64,000 bases of DNA from Prostheceraeus crozeri (taxonomy: Eukaryota; Platyhelminthes; Polycladida; Euryleptidae), in contig CAJQUW010000896.1 in assembly GCA_907163375.1 (NCBI GenBank), positions 310,001-374,000 on the forward strand. The letters are read 5' to 3'. How positions within the stretch are numbered: position 1 is the first letter of the stretch; every line of letters begins with the position of its first letter. Below are positions 36,260 through 48,059 of the stretch, piece after piece. The notes under the pieces were generated by a model, which saw nothing but the letters and a program-made list of their open reading frames with translations, ran no database searches and was not told the origin of the DNA. A program made the position numbers and the translations under genes.

Positions 36260-37886
36260 AATTATTGAGATTTGGTTCAATTGTCAAGACATCAACTGCT
36301 TTAATCCGTATCCTTGCAATTTGTAAGATTTTATTTGATACAATAGTGAGATGCTGGGCCATCGTGAAGCAGAAAGTCTTCGGATTCAGACCAAGCTCAT
36401 TGTCAGACCGTGTGCATGGAGATACTATCAGTCTCGTGCAAAGAAATATTCTTGGAATACTGTACTCAACTTGTGAATTACATGCCCAGAAGACTTGCAT
36501 CTGTCTTGGAAGCAAAGGATGTGGCAACCAAATATTGATTTTTGCTTCAATAAAAGCTGTTTATTCAAAGTTAGTCCGTGAAAATGATGTTACTAATTGA
36601 TATCCTGGAATATTTAAAACATTTTTGTGATAATTCTTGTTTTCAACCAATTTTTTTTGTTTACTCTGAGAAATGAAAAATGTTCCATCTTTATGACCAG
36701 CATGGTGGTCTCAATGGCTTAAACAAAGCGAAAAGTCGGATTTATGTGGTAGGCTAATGATTATCACCTCGACTTCTGACCTATGCTCGGCTTTACATGC
36801 ATGTACATTGTACATGTAGTCACTGTTGACTTCTCAAACTTAATCGCCATTCAAATGCACGTAGCCATCGCAAAACTCCTATCAGAACGTCACAAAAGCG
36901 ATGGGATAAAAAAAACAAACAGCTATCTATTAGAGGATTTGTGGCATTTATGGAAGTTGGAATTCTTGTACTTGTCATAATCAGGAATCAGTATCATTTG
37001 CAGGTAGGAGAATGTTTCTCAATACATCTTCCACCAAACATGTATTCAATCATGACCCGAATTCAAAGTTATGCCGGATGTATGCATTCTGAGTATAGAT
37101 TTCAATCTGGTTATTCAACTGAAAATGGTCTAGAACACGCAAAAATATCGGATTGAGAAGCATCAAATTTACGGGATTTGATATTTTGACAGTACATTTA
37201 GATGATGGATCACTGGTACCTTCTGAGAACAGAATGATGGTATGAGATCAAGGGTGACGTAGGCCATCTGCATTTCCATTTCTAATCCAAAAATAAGTTA
37301 TTTTACAACAAATTTAAAAATCTCTAACCTATATCATGCGACTGTGTAGAATTCGTCATAAAATCTAGAGTCTGTCATTGATTTATTTGCTGGATCGCAT
37401 TCATCATCTGCAAAATTATAAAATTTTGCGTATATTATGCGTTGTATATGCCGAAATGCTGCAGCTGACTTATTGATTCCTTCTTTTCTTTCAGTTCCCC
37501 TTACCCATGCGGTGACCATCACAATTTGCTTAATATTATTTGCTCTTATCACATGTGAAGCCGGATTATTGCGCCGACGAAGTGGTAAGTTGGCAACGCC
37601 AATCGACGTCCATTAAGGAGATAAAGTTGAACTTTAAGGATACGATATTTCAGTTGCATTCGACCACTTTTTTGAAACAGCAGATGAAATTCATTCGTAG
37701 CAGATCAAAGAGAAAAATTAATGAAACAATAAAAGAGAAAATGAAGGCAAACTAATCAGGATGTCTATGAATGTAATACGATTAAACGCATGTGCAGAAT
37801 AATGATGTCACTTTCTCACGCTCACCTCAACAACATAGTGCAAAAAATGTGCACTCCAATAAAAAGATGATGCATAAATAATGTGG
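36260..37886. other. No gene recognised
   Basis: Short overlapping frames only; nothing I can assign. Confidence 0.5.
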
Positions 37887-38967
37887 TACAGGGTGATTCA
37901 ATCCACTAATGTTCCTATTTTATAAGTATTGTGGATCAGTGAAAATCCATAACCATCTTTAAATGCGATGCATCATTAGACATCTGAGTGTGGCCAGCAA
38001 TTTCACGGTTATTAGAAGTTCATAGGTTTACTGACCTTGTAGATATCTGTCACTGAAGTATTACTGCTGAAAATAACTCATTTGCAGCTCAAAACACCTA
38101 TTTCCATGTGCTGTCATCTGTTAAAATGTGTGAATACGTCCAAAGTGCTATGAAACTGTAAAAATAATGGCATGAAAGAAAAGGTAAAGAAAGTAAATCA
38201 AATCATTACGATTAATGCGACCGATCTCCATTCTTCGCTACAATTTTTCTGCATCTTTTCGGGATGCTTGAAATGGGGGTTCGGCATGTCTGTCAAATGC
38301 TTTTGATTTGCGCTTTCAATGACAATAATTGCCAGTAATTTTTGCCCTTGGTGAGTCAATCCTTCTTTAATCTTGGTGTTAACTTTCTCTTTATGTATTT
38401 GGCTATCTTAAAGTCACTCCAATTACTATGAAGGCCATTCAGCACCTCAGTTGACTATCTTGTATACACAGACAGCTTCATTTTAGTAAGAATTCACAAA
38501 TCAACTGTCTAAAGTATTGTAAGACTATGAAAACTTTTTGAATTCAAAATCGCTGGATATTGTGAAAAATAATATATCTATTAGATATATTGTGGATCAT
38601 TCAAGTGCTCAAAATTTGAATAAAATTTTTACTACACTGCTGGCTGAAATCTGTGTCCCTGTGACGTATGTTCATGAATCAGCTAGAGATAAGGCGTAGG
38701 TGACTTCGAGAATAAAATCTCTTATCAATCAGCGATGGAAAGTGTACGGTGCAGAAATTATTCAATTTGCAATTTTTCTGAGAAATGAAAGTACGTGCCG
38801 AAATTGTAAAGGCGAAATATAATTGGACCAAACGCATGGCAGCTGAGGATTTATAGAAAACTGTTCACGATCACACTGGATCGTGTCATGAAAACCTTTT
38901 TATGAGTCTGGTGTCGAAGTACTCAAATCTTCCACAGTAATCCAAGACGTCAACAACAGTTGATTGT

Positions 38968-39042
38968 CGAATTTCCAAGACAGCAGTCAATGATCATGGG
39001 CTTTCGAAGTCAACACTTTGCCGGTATATGGCAGCTATAGGG
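38968..39042 (+). pseudogene. pogo-like transposase helix-turn-helix scrap
   Basis: The frame reads ISKTAVNDHGLSKSTLCRYM, closely following the psq/pogo DNA-binding helix pattern (A...G.SK.TL.RY). It runs to a stop at the border of the next element. Only this short block is legible; the catalytic domain is not visible. Confidence 0.4.
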
Positions 39043-41121
39043 TAAAGTCGGGTTATATCGACAGTAAACCACTTTTCCAAAATGATGCTTTAGAACTTCA
39101 AAAACTCATCCGTATACACACACAGTTGATTGCACCAGGAAGTAGGTAACTCTTAAAGGTACAACATAAGCTTGGTGGAACGCTTCTGATTGCCTCAGCC
39201 TGACAGATATCGAAGCTTGAAGTGAGTCACCGCATTCTGCAATATATGGCCCCAATTAATGCAACTCAGTCAGTTCCTTCACACGCCATCTGACAGCTAA
39301 GTGAATGGCTATTCCACAGCATTGGGGGTTGTAGTTTCACTGAATAATGACATCGTCAAATTCTGTGGTTGCCTTAAGTTATATTGTCACTTGGAGTCGA
39401 TGCATAAATCAGGGATGCGGAGTCGGAGTCCCGGAGTCCTATCATTTTTGCTGGAGTTGGAGTCGGAGTCCTATCAAATGATAGGACTGCAGACTCCGGC
39501 CTATCATTAGACCCGAAATATAATACAAGCAAATTATTTATTTTCGTACATATAGCTGTCATTGTCTTGATATCAACTTTCTCCGTCAAACAAAAGTACA
39601 GAGAAAGCAGCGCATGCAAAGCTTGAAATAGTTCAGGGAATGACCCGTGATAGTGAAAAAAGGATTGTCTTTTCACTCGATGATTCAGTAGAGAAGACAA
39701 ACCTTCCTAGACTCGATCACAACTACGCGCCAAAGGTCACATCAAAGACAAAAATGAAATACTAGTTTGTTTGAGAACATTATCCTCTTACCCTCACGTT
39801 AATCGTGTGTGATGGGTCCTCTAAAGCGCATATTAAAATTGAAAGTACTCATATTTTTCGGAGAGGGATGGGGATTTTCCTGCCTGGTAGAGACTGGAGA
39901 AAAACCGTATGAAGCACACATCAAGAAAATGGGAGGAGCCGAGTCGTATGCATCCAACTGAAAGCGACATTTGATGAACTTTCATCGAAAATGATTGATA
40001 ATTGATACAGTAATGATCCCTGAAAATAGGTTCAGTTAAGTCTATAATGATCTATGATGTAGGTTGACAGCTTTTCAAAAACTAGGCATTATATACTTGC
40101 CACCCGGAGTTGGAGTCGGAGTCCTATCAAAAGCCGGAGTCCTATCAACCCCCGGAGTCGGAGTCCTATCAAAATGATAGGACTCCGCATCCCTGGCATA
40201 AATGTCGGGTAATATCGACACCACTGTCGATAGGTAAAGAACAGCTTTTTTTCAACAAGATACTGACTAAATAGCCGATTTTCTATCAATGTTGTTTACT
40301 GTCTATTAAAATATTGCCTTCATAAGATTTGAATGCATCCCTTTTTAAATTAGTAGGTCTATTTGGACCATGCGTGGAAGATGTCGGGTAATATCGACAG
40401 TAAAAAACAGTTTTAGGGCTCTCACGGTTGTTTCTCTCAGTATTTAAATAAATGATGACATCCAAATAATCCCTTCTTACTCGAGTTTGCTATTCATCGG
40501 CTTGACATGCGATTCTACGTGAAAAGTAATATGTACAGCCTGTAACGATATTCGTATAATATCGACACATTGCACGGTGACATCGATAGTCCCCTAAAGA
40601 AGCGTCAGAAAATGCCAAATATAACAAACTAGAAATGTTGCATGTTGTATGAAATGAAATTCTGTACATCTGCTGTCTCTTTCATAGTCTGAAAAGGTGA
40701 AATTTCATCGCTTTCTGTTGAGTTACGTGCATGAAAAATCTGCAGAATTCTTCTTCGTCTTTGACAATGATGGATTCGTCTGTCTAGACTGCTTTCAGCT
40801 GTGAAATTTCGACTTTTCAGATAATCAAAACGGCGACAGATATGTAAGCTTGGGTTTCATACAATATATAACATGATTAGTTTACTATACCTGGTAAATT
40901 TTGTCGCTTCATTTTGGGGCTGTCGATATGTCCCGACGAAGTGTCGATATCATACGTCCATGATTACACCTTTCTTTTCACCTAAAATCATAAAAAATCG
41001 ATGAAATCATAAATTCTACCAAGGACAGATTGTTTGGATATCATAGTTCATATCAACATTAAGAAATACAGCCGTGAGAGCCCGAAGACCATTTTGCTGT
41101 CGATAATAACCGATTTTGCCC
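39040..41121. mobile_element. Inverted-repeat element with dispersed TCGGGTAATATCGACA motif
   Basis: The left end, GGGTAAAGTCGGGTTATATC, matches the complement of the right end, GGGCAAAATCGGTTATTATC; both continue GACAG. Each border adjoins TA (39038 and 41122), suggesting a Tc1/mariner-type insertion. The motif TCGGGTAATATCGACA or close variants recurs inside: plus strand at about 40205, 40384 and 40551; minus strand at about 40918, 40939 and 41097. The block at 40381-40432 is an inverted match to 41060-41110, extending to GGGCTCTCACGG. A hAT element is inserted at 39410-40195. No transposase is legible. Confidence 0.6.
39410..40195. mobile_element. hAT transposon, 786 bp, with 8-bp target duplication
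   Basis: Perfect 8-bp direct repeats GCATAAAT flank it (39402-39409 and 40196-40203). The termini are inverted: CAGGGATGCGGAGTC on the left and its complement GACTCCGCATCCCTG on the right, the CAGGG form usual for hAT. Both subterminal regions carry many copies of GGAGTCGGAGTCCTATCA and variants. An interior stretch (about 39885-39995) reads GEKPYEAHIKKMGGAESYAS then KRHLMNFH, resembling the end of a BED zinc finger but lacking its cysteines. It is a non-autonomous or heavily deleted copy, younger than the element it lies in. Confidence 0.88.
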
Positions 41122-41139
41122 TATGTCAAATTTGAATCC

Positions 41140-44100
41140 ATCATATCGAACATTTTGGCGCACTTGTTTGCTCCTTCATTTAGAACTGGGCATGCTACTA
41201 TAAATTTGAAATATGCGCTGTAAATCCATTACCAAAGATCCCAACTCCATCTGTAGCTGATTTACGACCCGCAATCATTTTACCAACATTGGCCAAAACA
41301 CTCTAATCTTTGTGCTTAATTCTGTAGAGGGCCCATTTTAATCAAATTCATTGATCAGCAGTTCGGTTTCCGTCCTGGTTCCTCAACCCTCTGTGTTTTA
41401 CTGACTAGCTAAGACGCTATCACTAAGCACCTGGATAATGAGACAGCGAACGGGCGTTTATGAAATCTTACGATTTAGCAAAGCCTTCGATAATATTCCT
41501 CATAATAATAGTAATGATATATTTGTCATACAACAAATTGAGTGATACATAAGAAGTATATACAAGATGAGGGTGACAAATATTGGCCCTAAAAGGGCGA
41601 TCAATGCATTAACGGGAAATGTCATAACGGGGTATGTCATGTCTACTGAAGTAGGACGATATAGAGTTTTTGAAGTCGCTTATCGCTGAGACGTTTTTCT
41701 CTGAAAATGTCATACGATTCCAATGTTGGACTATATTAACAGTGAAAAAACCACTACGATACTTATGTTTGGACAAAGGAGTTAACATCAAATTGTGGGA
41801 ATTATTGTGGTGAGAATATTCGAACAAAATATCAGGCTGTAAACCATTCATCTGATTGACAGTTTTAAACACAAATATCAAGCTGTAACGGAGGCACCTG
41901 GCAGATAGTCTAAGAAGTCCCAAGTTCATTAACTTAGACCTGTAATTTAATCCATGGAGCTGTGGTAAGAAATTACAAAATCTCTTTTGCACATTTTCAA
42001 TTTGGTTGGAAAGCTTATCAATATTTGGATGCCAAATAACACAGCCATACTCCAAAATAGACCGGACGAACGTTTTATAAAGGATCAAAAGCATGAAAGG
42101 ATCCCGTGAGCGAATTGACCTTTTAATCATACCCAAAACTTTGTTTGCCTTCATAACAGTAGCATGTATAATTGTTCCTTGAAATTCATTGATGTTGACA
42201 AAGTAATACCCAAGTCATTCACAAGAACAGCTTTACTTAATAGTTGATCTTCTATCCTGTAATCAAAAAGAGAATTGACACAATCAAAATGAATAACATT
42301 ACATTTATTCAAGTTTTATGATAGACCGTTCGAAGTTGTCCACTTAGCTATTCCATTAATATCAGCTTGTAACAAATGGCAGTGTGCAGATAATTTTTCC
42401 ATATTCATAGTAAGCTTGACATCGTCGCCGTACTTGACCATCTCGCAGCTTTTGACATGGCTATCGAGGTCGTCAATGGAAAAAGTAAATAAGATGGGAC
42501 CAAGGACAGTTCCTTGTATGATCCCACTTTTTATCAGCACAGGAGACGAGTATTTCCCACCAATACGTACCACTTGAGTTCTATTACGAAAGTAATCGGT
42601 CAGCCATTTGAAAAGATTTCCTCTAATACCATATTTCCATAGTTTATTCAACAATAGGTTATGGTGCACACTATCAAATGCCTTCGCGAAGTCAAATAAT
42701 GCCACATCGATGCAGTTGCCTTTGTCTAATTCCTTTGTCAAAATGTCATAGAACATGATGCCTGCAGTGTCCGTAGATTTTCCTGGAACAAAACCATGTT
42801 GAGATTCTGGAAAGTGCCTATTAGCATAAAAAGCAAGAAGAAGGGATTTATGAATTATTCGTTCTAATATACGGCATACTGTGCTAGAAACTCCAACAGG
42901 ACGATAATTACAACACAAATTCTTCGGCCCAGACTTATGAATTGGTGAAATAACAACTTCGCGTCAACCATCTGGGATGGAAGCAGATGACATAATAAGT
43001 GAAAATAATATGACCAATTTACTTGCTAAAAATACACCACCTTTCTTGATAATATAGTAGCAGAGCCCCTCTTTATCAGTCGATTGAGAATTTGGGAAAT
43101 TACAAATCACTTCGTGTACGTTATCACAATCAAAGTTGACATTATCCACAATTATATCAACATTACACGCCAAGCCATCATGAAAAGCATGGTCAGGAGC
43201 ACAATTGAAGTTCGACGAATAATACTCATTGAATCGATTGGCAATCGACAATGGATTAGTCAAAACTTCAACATCGGCGTCGGATAACGAATTAATTGGT
43301 TGATTCAATTTCAACCTACTTCGAATGTATTTCCAAAAAGGTTTGCTACCTGACCCATTACCAATACCAGCACAGATTTCACGCTCCTTGTCTAATATGC
43401 TTTTCTCTACTGCGAATTGAACTTTTTCTTGAGCTTGTCGGTACCTCCAATGATTATGAGAAGAAGGATGATTTTTGAAAGATTAGTATGCACGACGAAG
43501 CGCCCGATATGCTGTTCTGACCTTAGCTGTGATATTATATTCTGATCTTTTTCTACGAAGTTGGACGGAAGAGTTTATGGCTTGCAATATGTTGGACAGG
43601 TATACATCCCAAATAGCGTTGATATCACGAAGAAAATTGAAACTCGATGGCCAGAATGCAGTCTGAAGACTTTGATAGAAAATGTTCCAATTGGCGTTGT
43701 TATAATCATGATAATAAACATTAACGTGCTCATTAGTATCATAATCGTAAGGAAGCTCGATGTTGAAGGTAACGATTTACCAAAATTCTCACAAACATTG
43801 ACCTTATTAACATTTACATCGTTGGATGAAAAAACAAGATCCAATAATGTTTTGGATTGTGGACGAGTAGATTTGGTAACATTTTGAGACAAAAAATTGT
43901 CCAGACACCAATTCAAAATTGGGGCATATGAAGATGATGCATCACATAAATGCCAATTAATTTGAGGACAGTTAAAATCCCCACAAATTATAAACAAATC
44001 TGGACATAAATTCACTACATCATATAAATGAGACAAAATTGAACTATCTTGCAGTACATAATCGGGAGGAATGTAGACACAAGAAATCAACAAGCTATCC

Positions 44101-45170
44101 TCCTCATTCAAAATAATCTTACATGTGACAGATTCAGCCTTACCGTCATCATAACAGAAATCATTGACCAACACAGAAGAAATATTGTTTGAAACATATA
44201 TAGTGACACCGCCTCCAAGTCATGATGTGATTATTTAAAGATTGATTGACTGCTCCTTCGATGATGGATTTATTAAATGGGTTTCTTCATATTTGTATTC
44301 GAGATCACAATTTATCCGGTTGGGAACTCAATCGAGCTCATTGGTGTTTATCACCTCGGGGTTCCCTTAAGGCGCAATATTGGGCCCGTACATCGTCTCT
44401 GTGGTTATTGGTGCCTTCATGAGTGGCTCCAGAAATTGTAATTTGTACGATATGCCAATGATAAGACATTATGCTTCCCAATAAGCATTGACTTTTCTGA
44501 TAGCCTGCTAAATCCTCAATACCATAATCGCATACTTTTTTGGTCACCCCCTGTAAGACTGCCTTTAAACGAAAGTAAAAGTAAATCTATTACCATCAAC
44601 AAGTGAAATGCAAACAACATCACTACGATTCAAAATTCAATCACTGTAAAAATTGAAAATCCTTGGAGTAACCTTAAAGTCGAAGTGGGCATGGATTGAT
44701 CACAATGACAATGCTATCTGCATGGCATCTCGTCGCTTGTATGCAATGAGAGTAAAGAGGAGTTTTTGTCGATGGCACAGGCGACATGCACACTGCACAT
44801 ATTACTCATAAATCAGATCATTTATCGAATATTGTGCACCGCTAGTGCTTAGCGTCTCCGAATGCGACTTCATCCGAATTGAACGATTGCAAGGTCGTGT
44901 TCATAGACATATTTGTGATAAGCATTATAAAGAAGTTTTTTCTTCCACCTCTGAAGCAGCGCCGTGAAACGCTTTCTATGAAGTTCCTGAGCAAGGTTAT
45001 GTACGTCTGAAGCCTACATTTTGCACACCATCCAGTGGTAGATTTCTTTTACCGTTCCGACGGTCTAAACGACGGAAATCCTCTATCTTTGTGCAAATGG
45101 GCTCTATGCAATTTCCAGTTTCAACGTTCTGGTGCTACAATACATGCCTGATCAATGTCTGGATATTAGT
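41140..45170 (+). pseudogene. Plus-strand LINE reverse transcriptase, split by another LINE
   Basis: Part one (41140-41505) reads PLPKIPTPSVADLRP, LPTLAKTL, QQFGFRPGSSTLCVLL, DAITKHLDNETANG and FSKAFDNIPHNN, that is RT motifs 0 to A. Part two (44225-45170) resumes with GFIKWVSSYLYSRSQFIRLG, then VFITSG, ILGP, and later LGVTLKSKWAWIDHNDNAIC, MASRRLYAMRVKRSF, SFIEYCAPLVLS and RIERLQGRVHRHICD. Between them lies the minus-strand LINE 41504-44222. Multiple stops and frame changes show age. The lineage looks CR1/L2/Jockey-like; the EN part is not seen. Confidence 0.75.
41504..44222 (-). mobile_element. CR1/Jockey-group LINE, 5' truncated
   Basis: Read on the minus strand: an apurinic-type endonuclease (44219-43575) with GGGVTIYVSNNI, LLISCVYIPPDY, FIICGDFNCPQINW and KTLLDLVFSSND; a linker (43314-42964); the RT core (42918-42316) with NYRPVGVSSTVCRILERII, QHGFVPGKSTDTA, LFDFAKAFDSVHHNLLLNKL and SGIIQGTVLGPILF, and the catalytic box as KYGDD in place of YADD; then the thumb/tail (42154-41609) with KVLGMIKRSIRS and SILEYGCVIWHPN. 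A few frame breaks and stops separate the blocks. The 3' end at about 41504 carries a short ATT-rich tail. The EN N-terminus is missing, so it is truncated by about one third or more. Confidence 0.88.
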
Positions 45171-45189
45171 GATATTTTCGAATTTGTTT

Positions 45190-46035
45190 TTCTTCGTTAC
45201 TCTTAATTATTTTACGAATCAATATTGTCCTTAGTGTCCACGTCATGCATTGTGTGCAACGTCCAATTTCCATTGCCTCAAATACATTTTGGATTTCGCA
45301 ATCCTGCTTCGGAGTATCATCTGGATGCTAGCTTTCTGAATCACTTCATCTGTGTGAAGGACCTCGGAGCTTTCATTTCAAAAGACCTGAAATTCATTCG
45401 GCACATTCTAATCTGTGTTCAGAAAGCTAACCGAATTCTGTCAGCCATCCTCAGGACATTTGTCTCTCGGGACGCCGAATTGATTGTTCGTCTTAACAAG
45501 ACATTGGTCCACCCTCACCTCGAATATGCCATGCCATCTGGAAACCATCTCTGAGTAAAGACATTCTAGCTATCGAACGTATGCAACGACGATTCACCAA
45601 AAGTATCCATGGTCTATCCTCATTCCCTAAGAAGAAAGATTGAGATCTTTGAAGCTACCAACACTACAATATCGTCGTCGGATTATGGGCCTATAACAGT
45701 GTTCAAAATCTGCAACCACCTTACTCCAAGTGATCCTAACGCCTTCTTCACTTTTACTGTTTCCCGTACCTGTGGACATAGCTACACAATTTTCCGCCGC
45801 CCAACAAAGGTGAATTGTCGTCTAACCTCCTTTCTCACCGCATCATAGATGATTGAAGCCGACTCCCTCAACAGTATTTTTTAGAGTAAAACGGTGGAAT
45901 ATTTTAAGCGAAAGTTTTTCATGATTGTAACATGAAACTGTGCTCCCCTTCTAACTGTATTTTCTTGTGTTGCCTTGGTGCTCATTGCAGTTATTGCTGC
46001 ACTAAAATGTAATAAAATGTCTATTACTATCATCT
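45190..46035 (+). pseudogene. LINE RT C-terminal fragment, second family
   Basis: The frame 45225-45554 reads FICVKDLGAFISKDLKFIRH, VQKANRILSAILRTFVSRDA and HPHLEYA, the post-palm region of CR1-group RT (CVKDLG..IS.DLKF...C..V.KANR.L....RTF.SRD). After stops it continues YPHSLRRKIEIFEA, VFKICNHLTPSDPNAFFTFT and HSYTIFRRPTKVNCRLTSF. It ends near 46035 with AATAAAATGTCTATTACTAT, an ATT-type tail. It is more diverged in sequence from the split LINE upstream than a simple continuation would be, so I treat it as a separate copy. Confidence 0.75.
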
Positions 46036-46179
46036 ATGAATTTCTAATAACCGTAAAATCGTTGGCCACACTCAGAGGTTTAAAATAGTTTACCACATTT
46101 AAAAATTGGTTGAATTTTCACTGATACACAACACTTCATAAGATAGGAACATTTAATGTGACTCAACCTCTAGAACATG

Positions 46180-46860
46180 CAATATTTCCTAAAAAATCAC
46201 GCCCTTCATCTCTGCTTGGTCAGCATCTTAAACTTGATTTGATCCGCAGCATCCTTGTCTTTCAGCTCTGATTCCTTGAGATTTTCTTTCACTCTGTCCA
46301 AACATCTTTTTGGTCGTCCTTGCTGCCTGCTTTCAGTTTCGTTCCAACAGAGAACTATCTCTTTTCTTCTAAGGATGGGCGAGCGACCACAGTCATCCTT
46401 CTTGGATTTTCTTGGAAATCCCTGTAATCTGTTGCATTTTTCTGATAGTAAAATTCTGGATTAGGTTCTTTCGTATCACACTAAGTGATCAGCGCGCAGC
46501 ATCTAGACTTCAGTAGTATCCATCTTCTATCCTTGAGCCTTCATTTCTCCTCATGCCTCCGCTCTATACTTTATTGTACGTGTATGTCTTTCTCAATCGT
46601 GTCGGTAGACTTTCCACTTCCCTTCGTCTTTGTTGACAATCTCCTGCCCCATACAATTCCTCAAAGTCCCTCTCCCCAAGGTTGCTTTCAACCTGAAATC
46701 TATGGGCCACCACTACATTCAACTCTTTATCCATTTGTCCTGCTTTATCCTGCTATCACTGAACCTAAATACTTAGTAAACGTCGTCACCCTGTTCAGCT
46801 GGTAATTTTGTATGCTGATTTCTTCTTTACTGTCCCTTCTGAGCAAAACGTCTGAACTGT
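46180..46860 (-). pseudogene. RTE-like LINE tail fragment
   Basis: Minus-strand pieces: FTKYLGSVIAG (F.YLGS block), then a heavily broken stretch, then ESRQQGRPKRCLDRVKENLK followed by ESELKDKDAADQIKF, matching the R.RGRPKKRW.D.VKEDL block and the DA.DR.KW that follows. Many stops show it is old. It partly abuts the TA-flanked element ending at 46170. Confidence 0.6.
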
Positions 46861-46886
46861 CCCTTCTACAACGACACAGGAGTATA

Positions 46887-47703
46887 CAAGGTGTTTCAAA
46901 AGTAGGCTGACAGTAGAAATTGTCCTTGAAAAGCTATGTCTTAATGCTATAGATTAATAAGCTATGTCATAATAATCTTTTTCACGATGCCACAGATAGC
47001 TAATATGCTTTGTATTCGTAAGGGGCAAAAATTCAATACTCTTTGACATCGCGTAAATCATATTAAAATATCTCATGATCTCCAGTGTTTTCATGCCTAC
47101 ATATTTCACTACAACCAAATTTGAATCTATACCGATCATGAGAAGTCGAATAACTATCCAACATCTATCAAAAAAAATTATTAGGAAACCATGTAAACAA
47201 GATAGTAGTTGTTTCAGTGTTACTGCGGAGAAGGAAGAACAGCTGACATTCGAATGTCCTCCGCGCCCCTCAGCCATCTCTCCATTCCATTCGCACCTTT
47301 TCAGCATTCTTGTTTTTCCAAAAGGATTTCAAAATCCATTTTCTCTGATCATCTTTTAGATGACCTGACATGACAGAAGCAGCAAATTCAAAAAAGCTTC
47401 AAGCTTGTGTTGTTTCAATTCAAACTAACAGTCAAATAAAATTGATTCAAATTGAACATGAATATGTACGTAATGTCAGATTGGTGCTATATCTTGTCCA
47501 TGATAGATTTCAAAATTCCTTTGCCAATGGAATGCTACTGCATAGACTTCTAAATGATAGTAGCAATTACTTCGAAGTCTATGGCTCATGTTGGACTGAT
47601 CATGGATATCCATCGACTGATTCAGGTGTAAATCGTCAATAGAACGGTCAACATAGATTTCCTAGGGCAAAATCAACTGTTAGCCTACTTTTGAAACACC
47701 TTG
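46887..47703. mobile_element. 817-bp non-autonomous transposon, TA-flanked
   Basis: CAAGGTGTTTCAAAAGTAGG at 46887 and its exact complement at the right end (to 47703) form terminal inverted repeats that continue CTGACAGT / CTAACAGT. TATA adjoins both ends, consistent with TA target duplication of the Tc1/mariner group. Two frames inside (46954-47307 minus, 47370-47642 plus) show no transposase motif. A small hairpin CATAGACTTC...GAAGTCTATG lies at 47543-47583. Confidence 0.75.
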
Positions 47704-47719
47704 TATATAGGAGTATATG

Positions 47720-48015
47720 CAACGATCAGGAATAGGTTCGGAGTTTGATTGTGCAACCATGAGTCAGCTTGACGTCTCTCAAGATAGCGTCAAGGATGAT
47801 CATGAAAAGAAAATGGGTGCATCGCCCTGAAGAGCGCTCGATGTCGTGCAAAATGCTAAACCAAGGCACGGCTGTTTTTCCATTCTTCATTTTCTGCATA
47901 GATTTCAATACTCCTGTTCGTGTAGCTTCACTTGCAACTGCTCTATTCGGTGTACTATCTTCAGTAACCGTTCTAAGGATCTCTTTATTCAGCCATCTCA
48001 TCTTCTGCCTCATAT
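47720..48015 (-). pseudogene. RTE-like LINE, RT fragment
   Basis: The minus-strand frame contains SEATRTGVLKSMQKMKNGKT, matching the (T..EV..ALKKMKNGKA.GPD) start of RTE-type RT, and ends with HFLFMIILDAILRD, matching the (SP.LFI..LDA..RDI) block near the catalytic centre. The joining sequence is much shorter than in a full RT, so an internal deletion is inferred. Confidence 0.65.
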
Positions 48016-48059
48016 ATTTTCATCATCCAACACACATCCATGGTCATGTTTGATCGAAT

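Larger units (their letters stand above)
37889..46170. mobile_element. 8.3-kb TA-flanked inverted-repeat element carrying nested insertions
   Basis: 37889-38031 and 46032-46170 are inverted copies of about 140 bp, roughly 80% alike (shared blocks include TTCTAATAACCGT, GGCCACACTCAGA, TTTTCACTGAT and ATAGGAACATT in complement). The outer ends read CAGGGTGATTCA and, in complement, GAGGTTGAGTCA, each next to TA (37887-37888 and 46171-46172). TA duplication and an internal pogo-like helix-turn-helix scrap (38968-39042) point to a Tc1/mariner/pogo transposon that was later filled by other elements. Two independent solo repeats in opposite orientation are the alternative. Confidence 0.55.
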
